Below are positions 23,819 through 37,218 of a DNA stretch of 64,000 nt, in pieces (positions within the stretch are counted from its first letter, which is position 1; each line of letters opens with the position of its first letter). Where the stretch lies: the NCBI GenBank assembly GCA_047495785.1, contig JBLDXI010000038.1, positions 310,001-374,000 of the forward strand, written 5' to 3'. The notes beneath the pieces were generated by a model. It saw nothing but the letters and a program-made list of their open reading frames with translations. It made no database searches and had not been told where the DNA came from. The position numbers and the translations under genes were made by a program. Origin of the DNA: Lepidodermella squamata (Eukaryota; Gastrotricha).

Positions 23819-24683
23819 TCATTTCAGGTTGATTTCTTCGTCCTCATCTGCACGTTGCCTTGTCGAGCCGTAGTAGATTTTTTGAACGTGTTTTCTACTG
23901 GCGAGCAAAATGAAGAAAGCGCCCAGCACAAACGAGCCGAAGCCAACCCACGCAACATAGTAACCATAGCCATATTTGCCTTCAAGTCGTAAAACAAACA
24001 AGATGCATAGCACACTTCGTTCAAAATATTTTGCAATATCGAATACCTGCATTGTCTTTGGGTAAATTGGCTTTCCATAACGTCTCAGTTCCCAGCTGGA
24101 TCCAGCCGTAGAAAACCTTGAGGGTGACGATTTCGCACATGGCTGTTAGACCCAACATAGCACCGGCTAGTCTTTTGAGCAAATAACGATTGTGAAATAC
24201 GCAATAGATCGAAAAGGCGAATGAAATAAATCCAATGATTAGAGTTATTACTGTGAAGGCTTTCATCGATCGAGTAAAATCTAAGTGTTGATGAAAAATT
24301 TTTCGAATTAAGGTGATTTGCGGTATAATTTGTGTACCTTTGCTCTTGTCGAAATATTCAGGCTCGACATTATCCTGAAATTTACATGGAATGTCTATTG
24401 GAAAAAATTGTAGTGAAGAGTCGAATTTCAAAGCAGTAGACTCACCTTTCGTAGATTTTCCGTCTTCGAATTTTTCATTACATGAGCTATCCATAGCCCA
24501 GATATTTACGATCAATCGAGTAATGCGAATATTTGCCGTCGAGGAATCAGGAGCTGTTTCCAGGTGGTACCAAGTCTCCGCTGACATGCTGACGATGTGA
24601 GCAATCAAACCGATCATGGTCAGAACTATGCACACTCTGACTAAGCGACCCTGTGTGTCGGGTTCTCTCAGTGACTCGCACAT
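23819..24683 (-). CDS. claudin/PMP22-superfamily tetraspan membrane protein
   Basis: The protein has four membrane segments: CIVLTMIGLIAHIVSMS, AFTVITLIIGFISFAFSIY, AGAMLGLTAMCEIVTLKV and YYVAWVGFGSFVLGAFFILL. The first extracellular loop carries a W...NIWAMDSSC arrangement like the W-GLW-C motif of claudins. Three short introns are predicted. Two, of 51 and 57 nt, keep the frame open and are seen only from their GT...AG borders near 24396-24446 and 24287-24343. The third is 67 nt. Spliced length is 690 nt, 229 residues. It acts at the plasma membrane, perhaps at cell junctions. The cytoplasmic tail is acidic (RADEDEEINLK). The exact subfamily is not assignable. Confidence 0.7.
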
Positions 24684-26900
24684 TCGATGATAGAAAGCTG
24701 AAGTTTCTTATTCAAAATAAACCCTGCCGTCTAATGAGAACCGATCCAATTGAACCAGACAATAAAAAAACTATTACACGCTCATTTTGCGAGTTCTCTA
24801 TGCCGCTTATCAATAGAAATAATCGAATGGATTAGCATAAGTCTAGCTAAAGTCCAAAATGAAATATTAACATTGATGACTAAGACTGTTATCGTTTTTT
24901 TTCTATCCTATTTCGACAAAAAATTCTGGGAAATTTCATGCCGTGCAACCACGTAGCGAGTAGCGAGTTGTAATTAACTAAGGTAAACAAATCTTGCAAT
25001 CAATAGATAAATAGAAAATTGCATTATGCATAAGCATAGCGAGAAAGCGATAAACAAACTCCGAGGGTATTATACCATATTCCCGCGAAGTTTACATGTA
25101 CTACTCCGAAATTATGATCGGTCATAACATCATAATTGAATTGGAAAGATTTTGAATCGACCCGATGTCGCCCTGCAGTGTGGAGCTCTATATGGAATAG
25201 AGGTATCGATTTTATTCCCACGAACGTGCGTCTTATTGGTGTCATTAAAGGTTCGGGAAAACACCGCCACGTGGAGTGGAGGAATAAGTTTGCTATCGCA
25301 TATCGTTCTAAATATATCTGTTTCAATGCCATCATGATTCGTGATAGCATTCGTTTTTCTGCCTGCGCTTGGAAATAAAATCTTAGCTAAACCAAACCTT
25401 TACATATTTGCCCTGCGGGACGTAATGTTTTCTTTTCGCTATTTCTACAGCTTGTAAGGTGTGTACGCAAAGCGCAATCGAAAACAGTGAACATTTCCAC
25501 GATATCAATGCGGCAATAGTAGTTATTGTTGTATGTATTTACTGCAGCCTGTAGTAGGAATACCTAGTACCTATCGCTGCATCAGACTCGTAAAAACGCT
25601 TGCGCCGTTCGCCATTATCCTGGTACGCAGCAGTCATTTCGCGGACCTAAAACACCACGGTCTACACCTAACGCAGACCTCTCTTCGATTGCTATTTCGC
25701 AGAGATAAGGCGCGTCCGTGTTTTGCGAAATGAGCCTTTTCGACTCCGGATACTGAGTAAAGATTGGCTTTATTGCTGCAACGAAGTAAGGCGGCTGAAT
25801 AATGGCATCACGTACGTAGACTTAAGATGAGTCAGCCGGGAAGGCTATGCCAAGGGCTGTCAAGAAACGCATATTTACAGCTACTCATCGGTTACGATTT
25901 TCCGGAAACCAGAAGATATATCAAATTCTCGTTTATGGAATAAAAACATGAAAAGGCGCTACTGTCTGAACCGAAAAAATTGCCAATATAATACCGAGCT
26001 GTGAATACCAGGCACCTGTGTTGAAACCACAGTAGAAACGTTGCTATTGATGGAATTGATACGAATTGCGCATGGGTTGTGCGTAAAATATTGAATGTCT
26101 TTATCGACTTCATTATTTATCAGCTTCTGGTTAATAAAATTACCATGCGTGAGTGCATCTGTAGTGGTAGAAATGCGATAGTCACTTGCTTCCAAATGCG
26201 TTAATCAAATTCGTTATATTGTAAGGCGTAAAACATGGCAGCTCGTGTTATTCGCCGGCTTTATTTACATACAAAATTGGAACTATGCTATGAAAAACAC
26301 AGGATTTACGATACTATAGCATATAGCATATAGATTATTACAATAAAATTTGCATCGTTTGCTTCATTCAATTATTTGAAGATAGATCAAGAATTAAAGG
26401 CACTGACTGACCAATTGCGCTCAAAAACCGCAACCCCACGTTTTTCTTGCGTCCGTTCGCCCGAAACCCATCGAAGATATGATACAGATAGTCCCAAATA
26501 ATTCCGTCGAAATTCACGATTCGTAAAACCCCAATTGGGTACAGGGTTCCTAATGGGTCCACCTATCAGGCTCAAATTTCGGGCGCATTTAGTCGAAGTG
26601 CTTGATCATTGAAATGAGAATTGAATATGCATTCCAATTAACAGGCGAAATACATTATAAATGAAGTAAACTATTTCTACACGGATATTCAAGATCATAA
26701 GATGATCACTCTGGCACAACTCGCAATGCAAAAGTCCATATCGCAGAAAATAATCAGCAAGGCATCACTATTATTTGATTTGGCAGCAAACGAGGGAACC
26801 CTCAATCAGTCTTTGACAACAAATATAAATTTCACGAGGAAAGTTAGCAAGCTTTGCGCGCCTATTGGATGACGCGGAACAATGAAGTCTGATCAGCTGG
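24684..26900. other. 2.2-kb interval without recognisable genes
   Basis: Short open frames exist on both strands (for example 25136-25378 and 25959-26195), but none shows a domain, splice structure or composition typical of the genes around it. I see no clear transposon ends. Confidence 0.5.
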
Positions 26901-28813
26901 TTAACTTGACTGATTATTTGGTGTCTGAGGAGTGCTAGCGGAAAGCATCAGCATTGATTGACGATTACCGGCATTTGCGGCGTTGATCGACCGGGATAAT
27001 ATGCCTGAGTTATTACCACTGTTTCGCTGGTTATTGCCTTGTTGATGAGCACCTGTTGATCGCCCAGCATTGCTGTCACCAGATTTTCCTGGAAAAATTA
27101 GACAACAGTTAATTTTTTCAATCATTTTCCTAAAGCGCCATAGTTGAATCAATCGCAAGATATTGCGATTCGACAAAGGTCATGCTGTATCTAAAAGTCA
27201 AGTTTACCATTCATTTCCGCTCCCGAGATCGAGCCAACTCCAGACACTTGATTTGAAGCTCGATATTGCCCTCCATCGGCGGCTTGATTCGTTGCTTCAT
27301 GTCGCCCATTTCTATTCATATCCACTGAGTCATCGCCTGATTGGGCTTCGTCTGAAACTTGATGCCGAATAGGAGGCTCTGTCGAATGAATGTCGCCAAT
27401 GTTCATCCTGGGGCGACCAGTGTTTGGTTGTAGCTGGTGCTGAGCTTGAATAGCCGTCTGCTGATGAATCAGAGCACCGTTTTGTTCCGTAGCTCCGAAC
27501 TTCATCATATTCCAATCGAACATCTTAATACGAAGTAGTTTTGAATTAATATCATGAATATTTTGATTACAACGGAATTTACGTAGTCGTAAACGAAACC
27601 CATGCGATGAAACAGCGATCTAAACAATCCGCGTAAGTAAGTATAATCCGGCCGGTCATCAAACCGCATCGATCGAGCATAGTTCAAGTAGGTGCCGAAT
27701 TCAGCTAAATTTATGTTCTTTCTTAAATCCCGATATATCCAATAGAATATTCAACATACGAGGATAGCCGTTGCACAACGTTTCTACAGTAGTTGCCATC
27801 TTTTTCTCGCTGATTCGTTCATACTTTTGGCGTTTTGTAGCAGCTTTAAGACCTTGCCAAGGTAGCGAACCACGCAAAAAGTACATCAAAACATATCCCA
27901 GTGACTCCATGTCATCTCTTCGACTTTGCTCTGCATTTATTTCAAAATTTGAATAAAATTGATAAATACCTACAGAGACATACCGATTCCAAGATGAGTG
28001 TTAATGGAAGCGTATCGAGCTGTCCCGGTGAGATTCTTATTCTCCCGATACTAATAAAGCAGTATTTACTCAACTTCCATGTGGTGGATGTGCATCAAGT
28101 GAACCTACCGGTATATGCTGATGCGTGCGAACGTCTCTGTACTTTTTAGCCAATCCAAAGTCAATAATGTAAACGATGCTCCCTTTCTTGTTCAAGCCCA
28201 TCAAAAAGTTGTCAGGCTGTAAGATCACAAAAAAATCATAAGATAAGAAAGAAGAATTTCTCAGTTAGCAACCTTGATGTCCCGATGGATGAAGGATTTT
28301 GCGTGAACATATTCAACACGGCTTATCTGACATATTTAGAAATTTGACAGATGAGCTAAAGGTACGCATTTTTATTACCATCTGATCAGCAAGGAGTAAG
28401 ACTGACTTCAAAGAAAATCGCCGTGAGCAGAAGTTGAACAAATCTGTTATAATATAACAGTTGGGATTAATGAGTCGACCAAAATTCAAACCTTCGAGAG
28501 AAGGACCAAGCAGCTCCATGACCAGGCAGTTGTAGTCACCCTCCGTGCCACACCATTTGATAATTGGAACTCCCACGCCACCTTGGAGGATTTTGTATAT
28601 CTTACTTTCTATGTGGAGCTGTGGATGTTTTTTCTTGGTGCATTCCAGTTTGATCGCCACCTCTTCGCCCGCAAAAATATATTGACCTATTTACAGGTTA
28701 ATAACGCATTTTAGCCACGAGCATTAATTGAGCAAACCCAAATATATATCTCCAAAACTACCACTGCCGATCTTTCTGCCCAACCGGAATTTGTTACCGA
28801 CACGAAGTTCCAT
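26901..28813 (-). CDS. CSNK1D/E-like: casein kinase 1, delta/epsilon type
   Basis: This is a Ser/Thr kinase of the CK1 family (clock, Wnt and ciliary roles in animals). From the start at 28813 the spliced protein has the glycine loop [12 protein letters not shown], the lysine segment [27 protein letters not shown], the catalytic FIHRDIKPDNFLMG, the [11 protein letters not shown] loop and the CK1 signature [32 protein letters not shown] fits delta/epsilon rather than alpha. About eight small introns interrupt it. The C-terminal tail is long, Gln/Asn/Ser-rich and unlike vertebrate tails, ending [10 protein letters not shown]. All catalytic residues seen are intact. Confidence 0.9.
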
Positions 28814-29640
28814 TAATTTCGTTTTGAATGCAACAGATAAGCGATTTCACGATTCCATAGCAAACAGTTTCCAGTTTAGGTAAAATCGTGTCCGTCAGTA
28901 TGAGGTAAATCCTTGAATGAAGAAAATATAACACAAAATTAAATGAAATAAAGCAGCGGGTTTAGTGAAAGACAAAAGATAGAAAGAAATGACAAAACTG
29001 ATGCCATCACAGATCACAGAACACAAAGCAAGGCAGTGATTACAACGGTAAATTTAGTCAATGACATGGAAAGCGCAGTGTCAAATAGGCTCGGAGCTTG
29101 ACACACACACTCCTTTTTTCAAAAATCGACAAGTCTCTGTACCAGATATCAGATATGCGTTGAGACCTGAAGAAGAGCTGTTAAAGGTCCATGGGTTTTG
29201 GATCAGGATCAGGATCAGGATCAGGATCAGGATCAGGATCAGGATTTACGATTTCTCCTCGCCCTGACGGACTCAAGCTTTCACCATAAGGCGGAGCTTG
29301 TGAGAAAATCGCGAGCTTACGCTCTAGGAAAGTTTGAACTGGTTTAATAACTACATAATTGAAATCCCTACCCCTGGTACTCCAGTTATTGCTGACTGTT
29401 TCTCCAGGGCCCAGGCATTAGTGCCCAGGTGGCTTTTCCACTCACTCAGCGAAGCCTACAAACGCCGTCGTAGCAAGAAAGCTACCAAAAGACTAGTTTG
29501 GAGGAATATTTACAAGAGTAGAGATAATTTACAAGAGGTAATTCACGGAGCCAAAATATAAGATAATTTAATGACGGAGCTATAAAGAAAATAAAGTATA
29601 TTACATTTGGTTTAGTATAGGCTTTGAAAAATATAAATAG
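28814..29640. other. intergenic region with a hexamer array
   Basis: No gene is supported. The hexamer repeat at 29200-29245 lies here. The frame through it at 29061-29267 merely translates the repeat as alternating Ile-Arg. Confidence 0.55.
29200..29245. repeat. (GGATCA)n hexanucleotide repeat
   Basis: Nearly eight perfect head-to-tail copies. Confidence 0.95.
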
Positions 29641-29657
29641 AAATTTGGAAAACTCAT

Positions 29658-30476
29658 TTAGTTCGGCACGTAGTTGTAGACGAAGGCGGCTTTGGAGTAC
29701 GGATTTGACGCGACCTGCGGCTGCAGAGAGGCTGCAGTGAGTTCCTTCTTCTTTCGCTCGCTCTTCGCCTTGATGATGGCGTCGTGTTTGGCCTGTTCGC
29801 GTAGGAATTCGAGCGTGGCTTGCCGGCATGCCTTTGTGGTAGCAGACAGCCTGATCTTCGCTGGCAGCTGGTTCCACCACTGGATGGCCTTGGTTGGGAA
29901 CGAGCGCTGGCCTGCGGCGAGCTTGCACGATGGCTTGACGTACTTCCCGGTGGCGGCGCCTCGAGTGTTGTGGTCATGCTGTTGGTTCATCGGCTTGACT
30001 AGCGACGAGAGTGCCTCGGGGGTCTCAGGATCCCTGCTGCACTTCCACATGGTTGTAGCCAGGTGGACCAGTCGTTTGCCTTGCAGATTCACCCATCGCA
30101 ATCGCACGAGAACTTCATCGGCGGGCACGTCAGGACTGACGTCGAGAACGGCACGAACGGCTTTGTTTTGCGCGTGTTGAAGTCGATCCAGCTGGGTCTT
30201 GCAGCCCTGATCGATGACGGCGTCGCAGTAGTTGAACTTCGACCCGATGATGCCGTCGTACATCATTGTTCGAGTCTTCAGGTCGGTGTGCCGAGCCGCT
30301 TTACGTAGTGCGTAGGTACCACTTCTTGCGGCTTTGATCAGATGATCGACGTGCTTTTCCATGGTGAGCTTTGAGTCCAGATAGACTCCCAGGATCTTCA
30401 CGTGGTCAAGTGGCGGCAGATCGACTTCACCGAATCGAATTTCTGGAGCAGAAGCCTGTTGGTTAGACAAAAACAA
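29658..30476 (-). mobile_element. LINE reverse transcriptase fragment (C-terminal part)
   Basis: A 272-codon frame encodes the end of a non-LTR retrotransposon reverse transcriptase: VKILGVYLDSKLTMEKHVDH (thumb region), a TYALRKAAR stretch, LDRLQHAQNKAVRAV, and a C-terminal RSFPTKAIQWWNQLP motif. The catalytic YADD palm and the endonuclease lie upstream and are absent, so the copy is 5'-truncated and cannot move by itself. The frame is still open, which suggests a fairly recent insertion. It lies between casein kinase 1 and BBS9. Confidence 0.85.
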
Positions 30477-30479
30477 CTG

Positions 30480-31181
30480 GGTTTGGGGCTTTGATGGGTC
30501 TACATCCCAACGTTGTCAGTATCTATGAATTTATAAAACAAAAATTTAATGTTATTTTTGCATAAGGTATTTGAATATGACAATTTACTAATTAAATGTG
30601 AAAAATTTTTGTTGCGAAAAATAGGCGTCCTTGGATATAGGAAGATAGCTCATCTGAAGATTCCGTATGATTGTGTTTGGTTGTATCTGCCCCGACCAAC
30701 TTGAGCACGGTGAGCTCCGATGAGCCTTCCATGTAATGTATTATCTAATTATGATCGATATTCTATGAATACCGCTTCTTTAGCAATAATTTTTGCGCCC
30801 ACCCGTTAGAAAACAAGGGCGGCTTGTTGAGCGGAATAACTTGTATTTTTCCAACTAATCATGTCCATCACGTGTCTATTGACCTAGCTGGCAAGCAGAA
30901 AGACTATGCCCTTAAACTCGATAGCGATATGAAAGATGAACATGACATCTTCGCGTTCTCTTCATGAACTCGTAACGAAACTTACTCGAGTTTTTAACAG
31001 CCCACAAAAGTACTGACTTCATAAAGCTTGCTGCATAGAAACTCGAATCCGCTCTTGAAATATTCTTCTAATCTAAATTTGATTCTCGGGACTGAATAGC
31101 ATCCAGCGTAAAACTTTCAAGTTCACTAATCCTACATCCTGCGTTAATGGACATTTTTTGGCGACTAGCTGTAGATTAGTA
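30480..31181. other. intergenic region upstream of BBS9
   Basis: Nothing recognisable is seen. It lies between the LINE fragment and the BBS9 start. Confidence 0.5.
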
Positions 31182-34100
31182 ATGTCATTGTTTAAACTAC
31201 GCGACTGGTGGTCGGCAAAAAGTGGTGATGTTAATATTGGAGCTGAGCATTACAGTCCTTTTAGTCTCTGCGTCGGCAACATAGACAACAGTACAGAGAA
31301 AACAGGTAACAGTTTGTTACTATATTTTATTGCTGACTCTTAATTGTTCTAATAATTTAGACAAAATAATTGTGGGAAGTCTAAATGGAGTCATTCGAAT
31401 ATACAATCCACACAAACCGGGTGCTCAAACTCAGAAACCGGAAAATCACATGGAATATCGACCGAGTGACTTGATTCTAGAAGCGCAATTAAAAGAGCCA
31501 GTTTTGCAAATTTTGTTTGGAGCATTTGTCAGGTAAGGGTAACATTGTCCTCGGCGTTTAATTTCACCATGCTTTTCAATGTAAAGCACTTCAGCGTTGT
31601 TTGTGAATGTGGTTAATGTTTCGTGTCTGTCTTTGAAATTAACAGCCCTGGTAATCATTCAAGGTGAGCCAATTACTTATTTTTGTTTGAAGTTCGCTAC
31701 TATTAACCCCGATTTGTTGAAATTTCTTGCGGAAAGTTGATTGTTTATCGATAATACTATTGAAGGCCTTGAAATATTTTTATTTGCATCCATCCTACAC
31801 GTTGCGGTGTTACGATTTGACATCATAAACCTACCATTCATGTGATACTGATTTTTGAATTTTCAGCGGCAATACTCCAAAGGGTAATCAGCTGGCGATT
31901 TTGCATCCTCGGCGCTTGGTTGTTGCTACTCTTGCCAGTGAGTTGGAAGATTAATGCCTTACAGTTACGAGCATTTGTATTCAACAGGTGCAAAGGGAGC
32001 TGTAGATCACGGTTATCAGTTTCAGCTCGCAACCCTCTATGAGCATCCTCTGGAGAGAAGTGCTTTCAACATGTGTTGTGGCCCTTTTGGCGGAGTGAAA
32101 TGTAACCAATACATTTGGATGCATTGTGTGTGCTTAAATATTTGAATTTTTTTTAGCAAAAGACCACATCGCAGTTCAATCAGTTGATTGTACAATTACG
32201 ATTTTCGAACACGAGCACATGCTGTTCTCACGATTCTTGCCAAACTCGCTCCTACCGGGCCCATTGGCTTATTGGCCTGTTTCGAATAGCTTTCTAACCG
32301 TGTCGTCTAGTTGGTCATTAGAAAGTTATCGATTCGAAACTCTAGCCGTCGCTACAGATGCTAAAACGAAAGAAGAATCTCAAGCTGTCAACACTGCTAA
32401 AAGAATCACGGTATTTTTAATAATAACATAATATAAAATTAATAATCATGAGTACCTTCCTCTTCTCAATGTAGCCGGATTGGACTTTGAACATAGGAGA
32501 AAGTGCGATACAGATTGAAGTGACACTGCTATCAGCTGGAGCGTCGACAAGTCGCGCGTTAGTGCTAGGCGAGCGCGACTTATTTTGTGTCAACGATGTT
32601 GGGGAACTGATATTTTCACTAAAACTTGACTACAATCCCGTCGCGCTGTTCGTAACTAAATGTGAGAGAATGACTCTTAGCCGCAGTTGATACTGAATCT
32701 GAGCTTTGTTTCAGCTTCTCGAGAATCCATCAACTTTATTCTGGCGAATCATTTCAACTCGCTGATGTTTTACGAGAACGAATTTCTTCGATGGTCAGCT
32801 CACGCATCTTTCACTCCGACGACAATAGCAGTGGCAAATTTGAAGTAAATTTGAATACCTGGCTTTTTTCTATAAATAGCTGTGCTTAAAAAGGTCTCTC
32901 CGTGGTGCTATTGTGCTCTTGAGCTCTGAAGGTCAGCTAACGATTGGCTACCTAGGGACGGATCCGACGTTATTCTCAGTGGCACCTCCTGCTGCTGGTC
33001 GAGACATCAAATGGGACGATTATGAGAAAGAAATGAAAAAGCTCGATGATAAAATTCGCGAAAGCTCTAAGCCGATAGGTGCAAGTCAATCGAAAGCTGC
33101 TGTTTCCGAGGAAGAAGTCCTCCTCAAGGTTAACCTGCTGAAAGATCAAATTTCAACATCGGTATGTACTTGAAAACATCGTTGCGAACAATTCTTGACA
33201 TTTTGGGCGGTTTTAGTCGCGAAAAATCAAAGTTCCTGGCCAAGTGGTCCTGTCAGTGAAGAGATCGGATGTCGATGACGTCAGGTTACACATTCTTTCA
33301 CAAGCGCCGGTGTCTGTCGATCCAATAAGCACTAAAATAGGAAAATTAGGTACGCATGTGAAAATCTGTCGTAAAACGTGTATTTCTATTGGGCATTGCC
33401 ATTTTTCAGAATCCTCATCTGCTGCCACAATAAAATTCAACCTCACTATTGACAACTCCATTCTTGTGTCGACCTTATCAGTGAAATTCGCAGCCTCTTA
33501 CATGTTCAAAGGATCGCCGCGACTTGTCGCAGCTAGCATAGAAGTGCCTATTCGATTGGTGGCAAAACCTCGGGCTCTTGATATCAAACCAGCATCAGAT
33601 CCTACTGCGACCTGCAAACTAACCATCGACTCGAGCATGGCGCCGGTTCCTATCAACGAGCTTTTTCCAGGTTTGAAATTGAAGCCCTTAAAATTTGGCT
33701 TTATCAAGTTTGATTTGCTCAGATTATGCGACGGAGGTTGCAGCGTCAGACTTCCTAACGACTGAAATTGCGGGTTCTAACGTCAGTATATTAGCTGCTA
33801 AAAACTCGAGTAAGTTTTGTTGCGAGTTTGTGGTGATAACGGTGATGGCGTGTTCATCTTTCAGATCGCTATCGAGTTCAAGGGCCTGGCCTCTCTTCTT
33901 GCTCACTGCTTTTATCGGAATTGGCGAATCGGTTGATCCAACGGCGCGGTCAAGTACTTACCTTCACGGATGCGTTTCCTCTCGACGATTTAGCTCTCGC
34001 AATCGAAACCCATCTAGCTGCTCGAACTGAGTTAGCGACGGCCGAAAGTCGCCTCGCATCGGCCTCAACGCAGATCATCGCCGTCGAGAAGCGGTTGCTG

Positions 34101-35052
34101 TCTCGCGTTCGCGATAAGACACCCGTCCAAATCGACGACATGCACATTTTACTGACGACCTGCCAGACCGAAGTGAATGCAGCTATCGATGACGTCGAAA
34201 AGGCGAGGGCTAAGGAAATGTCTACGGGCGCTGCTCTTGCGGCGGCTGTTCGCGCGTTCTGCCTCCTCGTCAGGCTGTGGCGCCAGTTGACTGAGGAGGA
34301 GAACGCGGTTCTGATTGCCGCGCTTCAGCCCGATAGCTTGAGTTCGAATCTCGACGGTCGAGGAGGCATGCAGCACGGCTGGGAAGAACTTGCCGATGCG
34401 GCGATAGTGTACCTTCTTCGGTCCGTTCTCTCGCCTCGCAGCGAAAGCAACCGCGATGCCGTTTTCAACCCTCCTCCCCTTGCTCAGCCAACAGATCGCG
34501 GTGACGGCTTGGTTAAGCACATCAAGACGCTTTTGGATAGATTGGCGCGAGGCGGCCGGTTGGTCAACGTTGAAAACCATAACAATGCGGCAACAGCGGC
34601 GACTGCGACTCTCAAATTGGCTAGTCGGCACCCACTTCAAGACCTTATGGATGAGTCGTCAGCTTCGAATCAACTGGCTGTTTCCAAATCAGAAGCGCCC
34701 ATAGATCAACAGGTTTGTAATTCGGGTGGTAATTAAGGCGAAAATTAAATTATTCCTATTTAAATAGCTTCCCAAAGCTACGATAAAGAAGCCGAAACAG
34801 TTCAAGAAATCACCAGCCGTTGAAAATACTGATCAGCAGAATAATTTGAAGCAGTTTACCACACCGGCGCCGGTCATGATGGCCGGGTCTTTCTCGGCCA
34901 ACACAACAGCGGATACAAGTCTGCCGGACTTGAACTCGCTACCGGCCCTGCCAAAAGTAAAAACAACTCCAGCAGCCCGCCAACTTCAACCAAACGGTTC
35001 ACCGCCATCGTCGGGTGGCAAAAGTGACATTCCAGATCTCGATTCGATGTAA
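31182..35052 (+). CDS. BBS9: Bardet-Biedl syndrome 9 protein (BBSome subunit PTHB1)
   Basis: BBS9 is a core subunit of the BBSome, the coat that moves membrane cargo in cilia. The start MSLFKLRDWWSAKSGD and the second exon DKIIVGSLNGVIRIYNPH match the beta-propeller start of PTHB1. Later exons give ESYRFETLAVATDA, LVLGERDLFCVND and LTIGYLGTDPTLFSV. The C-terminal alpha-helical part includes RLLSRVRDKTPVQIDDMHIL and GWEELADAAIVYLLR. More than ten exons with short introns are evident. The last exon adds a low-complexity Pro/Ser tail. The 3' end converges on the RING-FLYWCH gene. Confidence 0.93.
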
Positions 35053-35637
35053 ATTTCATCGACATTTTTGCTGTCAAATCCAGTGTTCTTTCTGTATAGT
35101 ATGCATTGTCACATTTTTTCGTTCAATTTCGAATGTTGACTAAAAAATACCTATGTTACGGTTTCAGTGTGACTCATTCATTATAACCGAATAATGATGT
35201 GAAAACCAAGTGAAATTATTTTACTATTATACCTTGGAATCGCATAAAAATGGTTAGAAATGCGGCGACCTTCGCGTAATCACGCTGCAATGACTTGTTT
35301 TGAACAAATATAACTGCTCGGTTGTGATTCTCTTTCTGCGCGCCGATGATGAGAATGCTGACTCTTTCGAATCTATGCGGTATCGCCGTCCAAATAATAT
35401 AAAACAGCTGATTTTTGCTTGGTAAAACATGAATACACCGTGAGTTTGATGACAGGAACTATGGAAAATTATGTCGTGTAGCGATTTGTGTATAACGAAT
35501 GAAATGAACGATCCTCGAATGTGCAAGTTGATAATATTTGTTGAATATTATTTATTATATTGAACTGCTATCTCAATTTCAGATAATAAACGAAGGCATC
35601 ATATTTCATTCGAGTTGCGTATTAGTTTTATTCAAAA
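35053..35637. other. convergent 3' intergenic region
   Basis: No gene seen. It holds the 3' UTRs of BBS9 and the RING-FLYWCH gene. Confidence 0.5.
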
Positions 35638-37218
35638 TCATTCAGGTATATCTGACTCGTCCAAATCCTCATCTGTCACGCTATCAGACTCGAGCTGGTT
35701 GTCGGCGTTCGCTTGCTGCAGGATAGCATCGATTTCACTTTGAATAAATCGCTGATCCTCGTCAGATTTCTCATTGCTTATCTCACTTGTTGACGCCTGC
35801 TCATTAGCACCCTGTGCTTCGTGCTGATTTTGAAGCTGGTAGATGTATTGAATAGCCTGCAGGAATCCTACCTGGCGCCCGCGCTCGAAAGCAGGCACCC
35901 GTTCCCGAACTTGCCGCTCGCGAGGCGTTTTTTGTGCGGCTAAAATTCTCTGCACAAAACGCCTGTTAGCTTCTTTCGACGGAAGATAGGCCTCGGCACC
36001 TTCGGGCAAGTCCGATATCGCAGCCGCAACGATAGCATCAGTTGATGGCCGAACGTTCGATTGCAAGGCCTGTTTAGCCGCAACTGTCATTCTCTGGCGG
36101 GCGATTCTGGTGTAGATGTCTCGACTCGTGAGGCGCTTGTGCTCGTCAGTGTGGACAGGGTTTTGTCCGGGCCGGGGTTTCCCATCTTTCTCTACCAGAA
36201 CACGAGCTTTGCAAATGTTAGATTCAGCACAACGATACATCGCCGTCTCGTCGCCTGAAATCTTGTATCCGTACCGGAATCGACAACCTTCAACTACGAC
36301 ATGAACTTTGCCGTGATGTGAAACCAGAGCAGATGGGTTATCAATTATGCTGCCCGAGCTATTCGGCAACTGCCCAATTCCGGGAAAGTTTGGAGAAGCC
36401 TTGGACAGCAAGCCAGCCGGCAAAGACAGCCCCTGTAGAGGCAAGCGGGGCAACCGGTCGGGATTTAGCAGTGGAAGAGGTAAGGGAAGATGCAGCGACT
36501 TGTCGGAAGATTCGGGCTGAGACAACGAGCTTTGAGCACCATCGCTTAACAACGGCTTTTTCGTTTGCGGCTCGTCGACGTTCGCAGCAGATTCTGGACC
36601 TGAAAAATAAGGATTTACTATTGATCCTGGCAAAATTAGCCACTACTCTAGGTCTTTATTCATCAAAAAATTATTACGCGATGATTCGCTCATTTCTCCA
36701 TCTGCATCTGTCAACCATTGGAAGAATTCTTGGGAGGTGTTTCCTTCGTTACTTGCTGTCTCTGCGACTTTATTTTTCCGGCGACCTCTGCCAGAAGAAG
36801 CTGTACCAACGGTCGCTGCTGGGTCTGAATTTACATTTTTAGATTGGATTCGACCGCTCGCCCCACGTCCAGCCCCACGGCCACGACCACGGCGGGTTGC
36901 TGATGGAGCACGGTCGGCTGGAACTTGTAAAGTAGATGGCAAGCTCGAGAGAGAAGATGATGGAGATTGCTCCGGGAGGTTAGAATTAGCACCATCCGCC
37001 GTCTCAAAGTCAGGTCCTGATGATTCATCTGTTTCACGCTCTTTCAATCCTTGTAAAGCACGAATGTGGCTGTATCGGACTGGAGCTTCGCAAGCTGGGC
37101 ATTTCGGCGGGTAACTTAGGTGAGTAGCTTGGTAAAGGCAGCGCTTGCAGAAAATATGGCCGCACTCGGCAACCACCGGTCTGAAAGCCAGTTGATTGCA
37201 ATCAGCACAGTTGGCCAT
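35638..37218 (-). CDS. RING finger protein fused to a FLYWCH-type zinc-finger region
   Basis: Two exons (37218-36678 and 36599-35638) join in frame across a 78-nt intron and encode 500 residues. The N-terminal C3HC4 RING (CADCNQLAF, then CGHIFCKRC, then CPAC) predicts E3 ubiquitin-ligase activity. A basic RGRGRGAGRGASGR-type stretch suggests nucleic-acid binding. The second exon holds a FLYWCH-like zinc finger (EGCRFRYGYKI, YRCAESNICKARV, HTDEH) and a helical region ending RRFVQRILAAQK, an arrangement I associate with Mutator-like transposase-derived proteins. The C-terminal 90 residues are acidic and Gln-rich. The second frame has no ATG near its start, which supports the splice. The function of the fusion is unknown. 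Confidence 0.7.

Noticed and set aside
29061-29267. A frame with alternating Ile-Arg.
   Set aside because: It only translates the GGATCA hexamer repeat.
36600-36677. Treating the RING and FLYWCH frames as two genes.
   Set aside because: The second frame has no ATG near its start, and a GT...AG intron joins the frames with exactly matching phase to a 500-residue protein.
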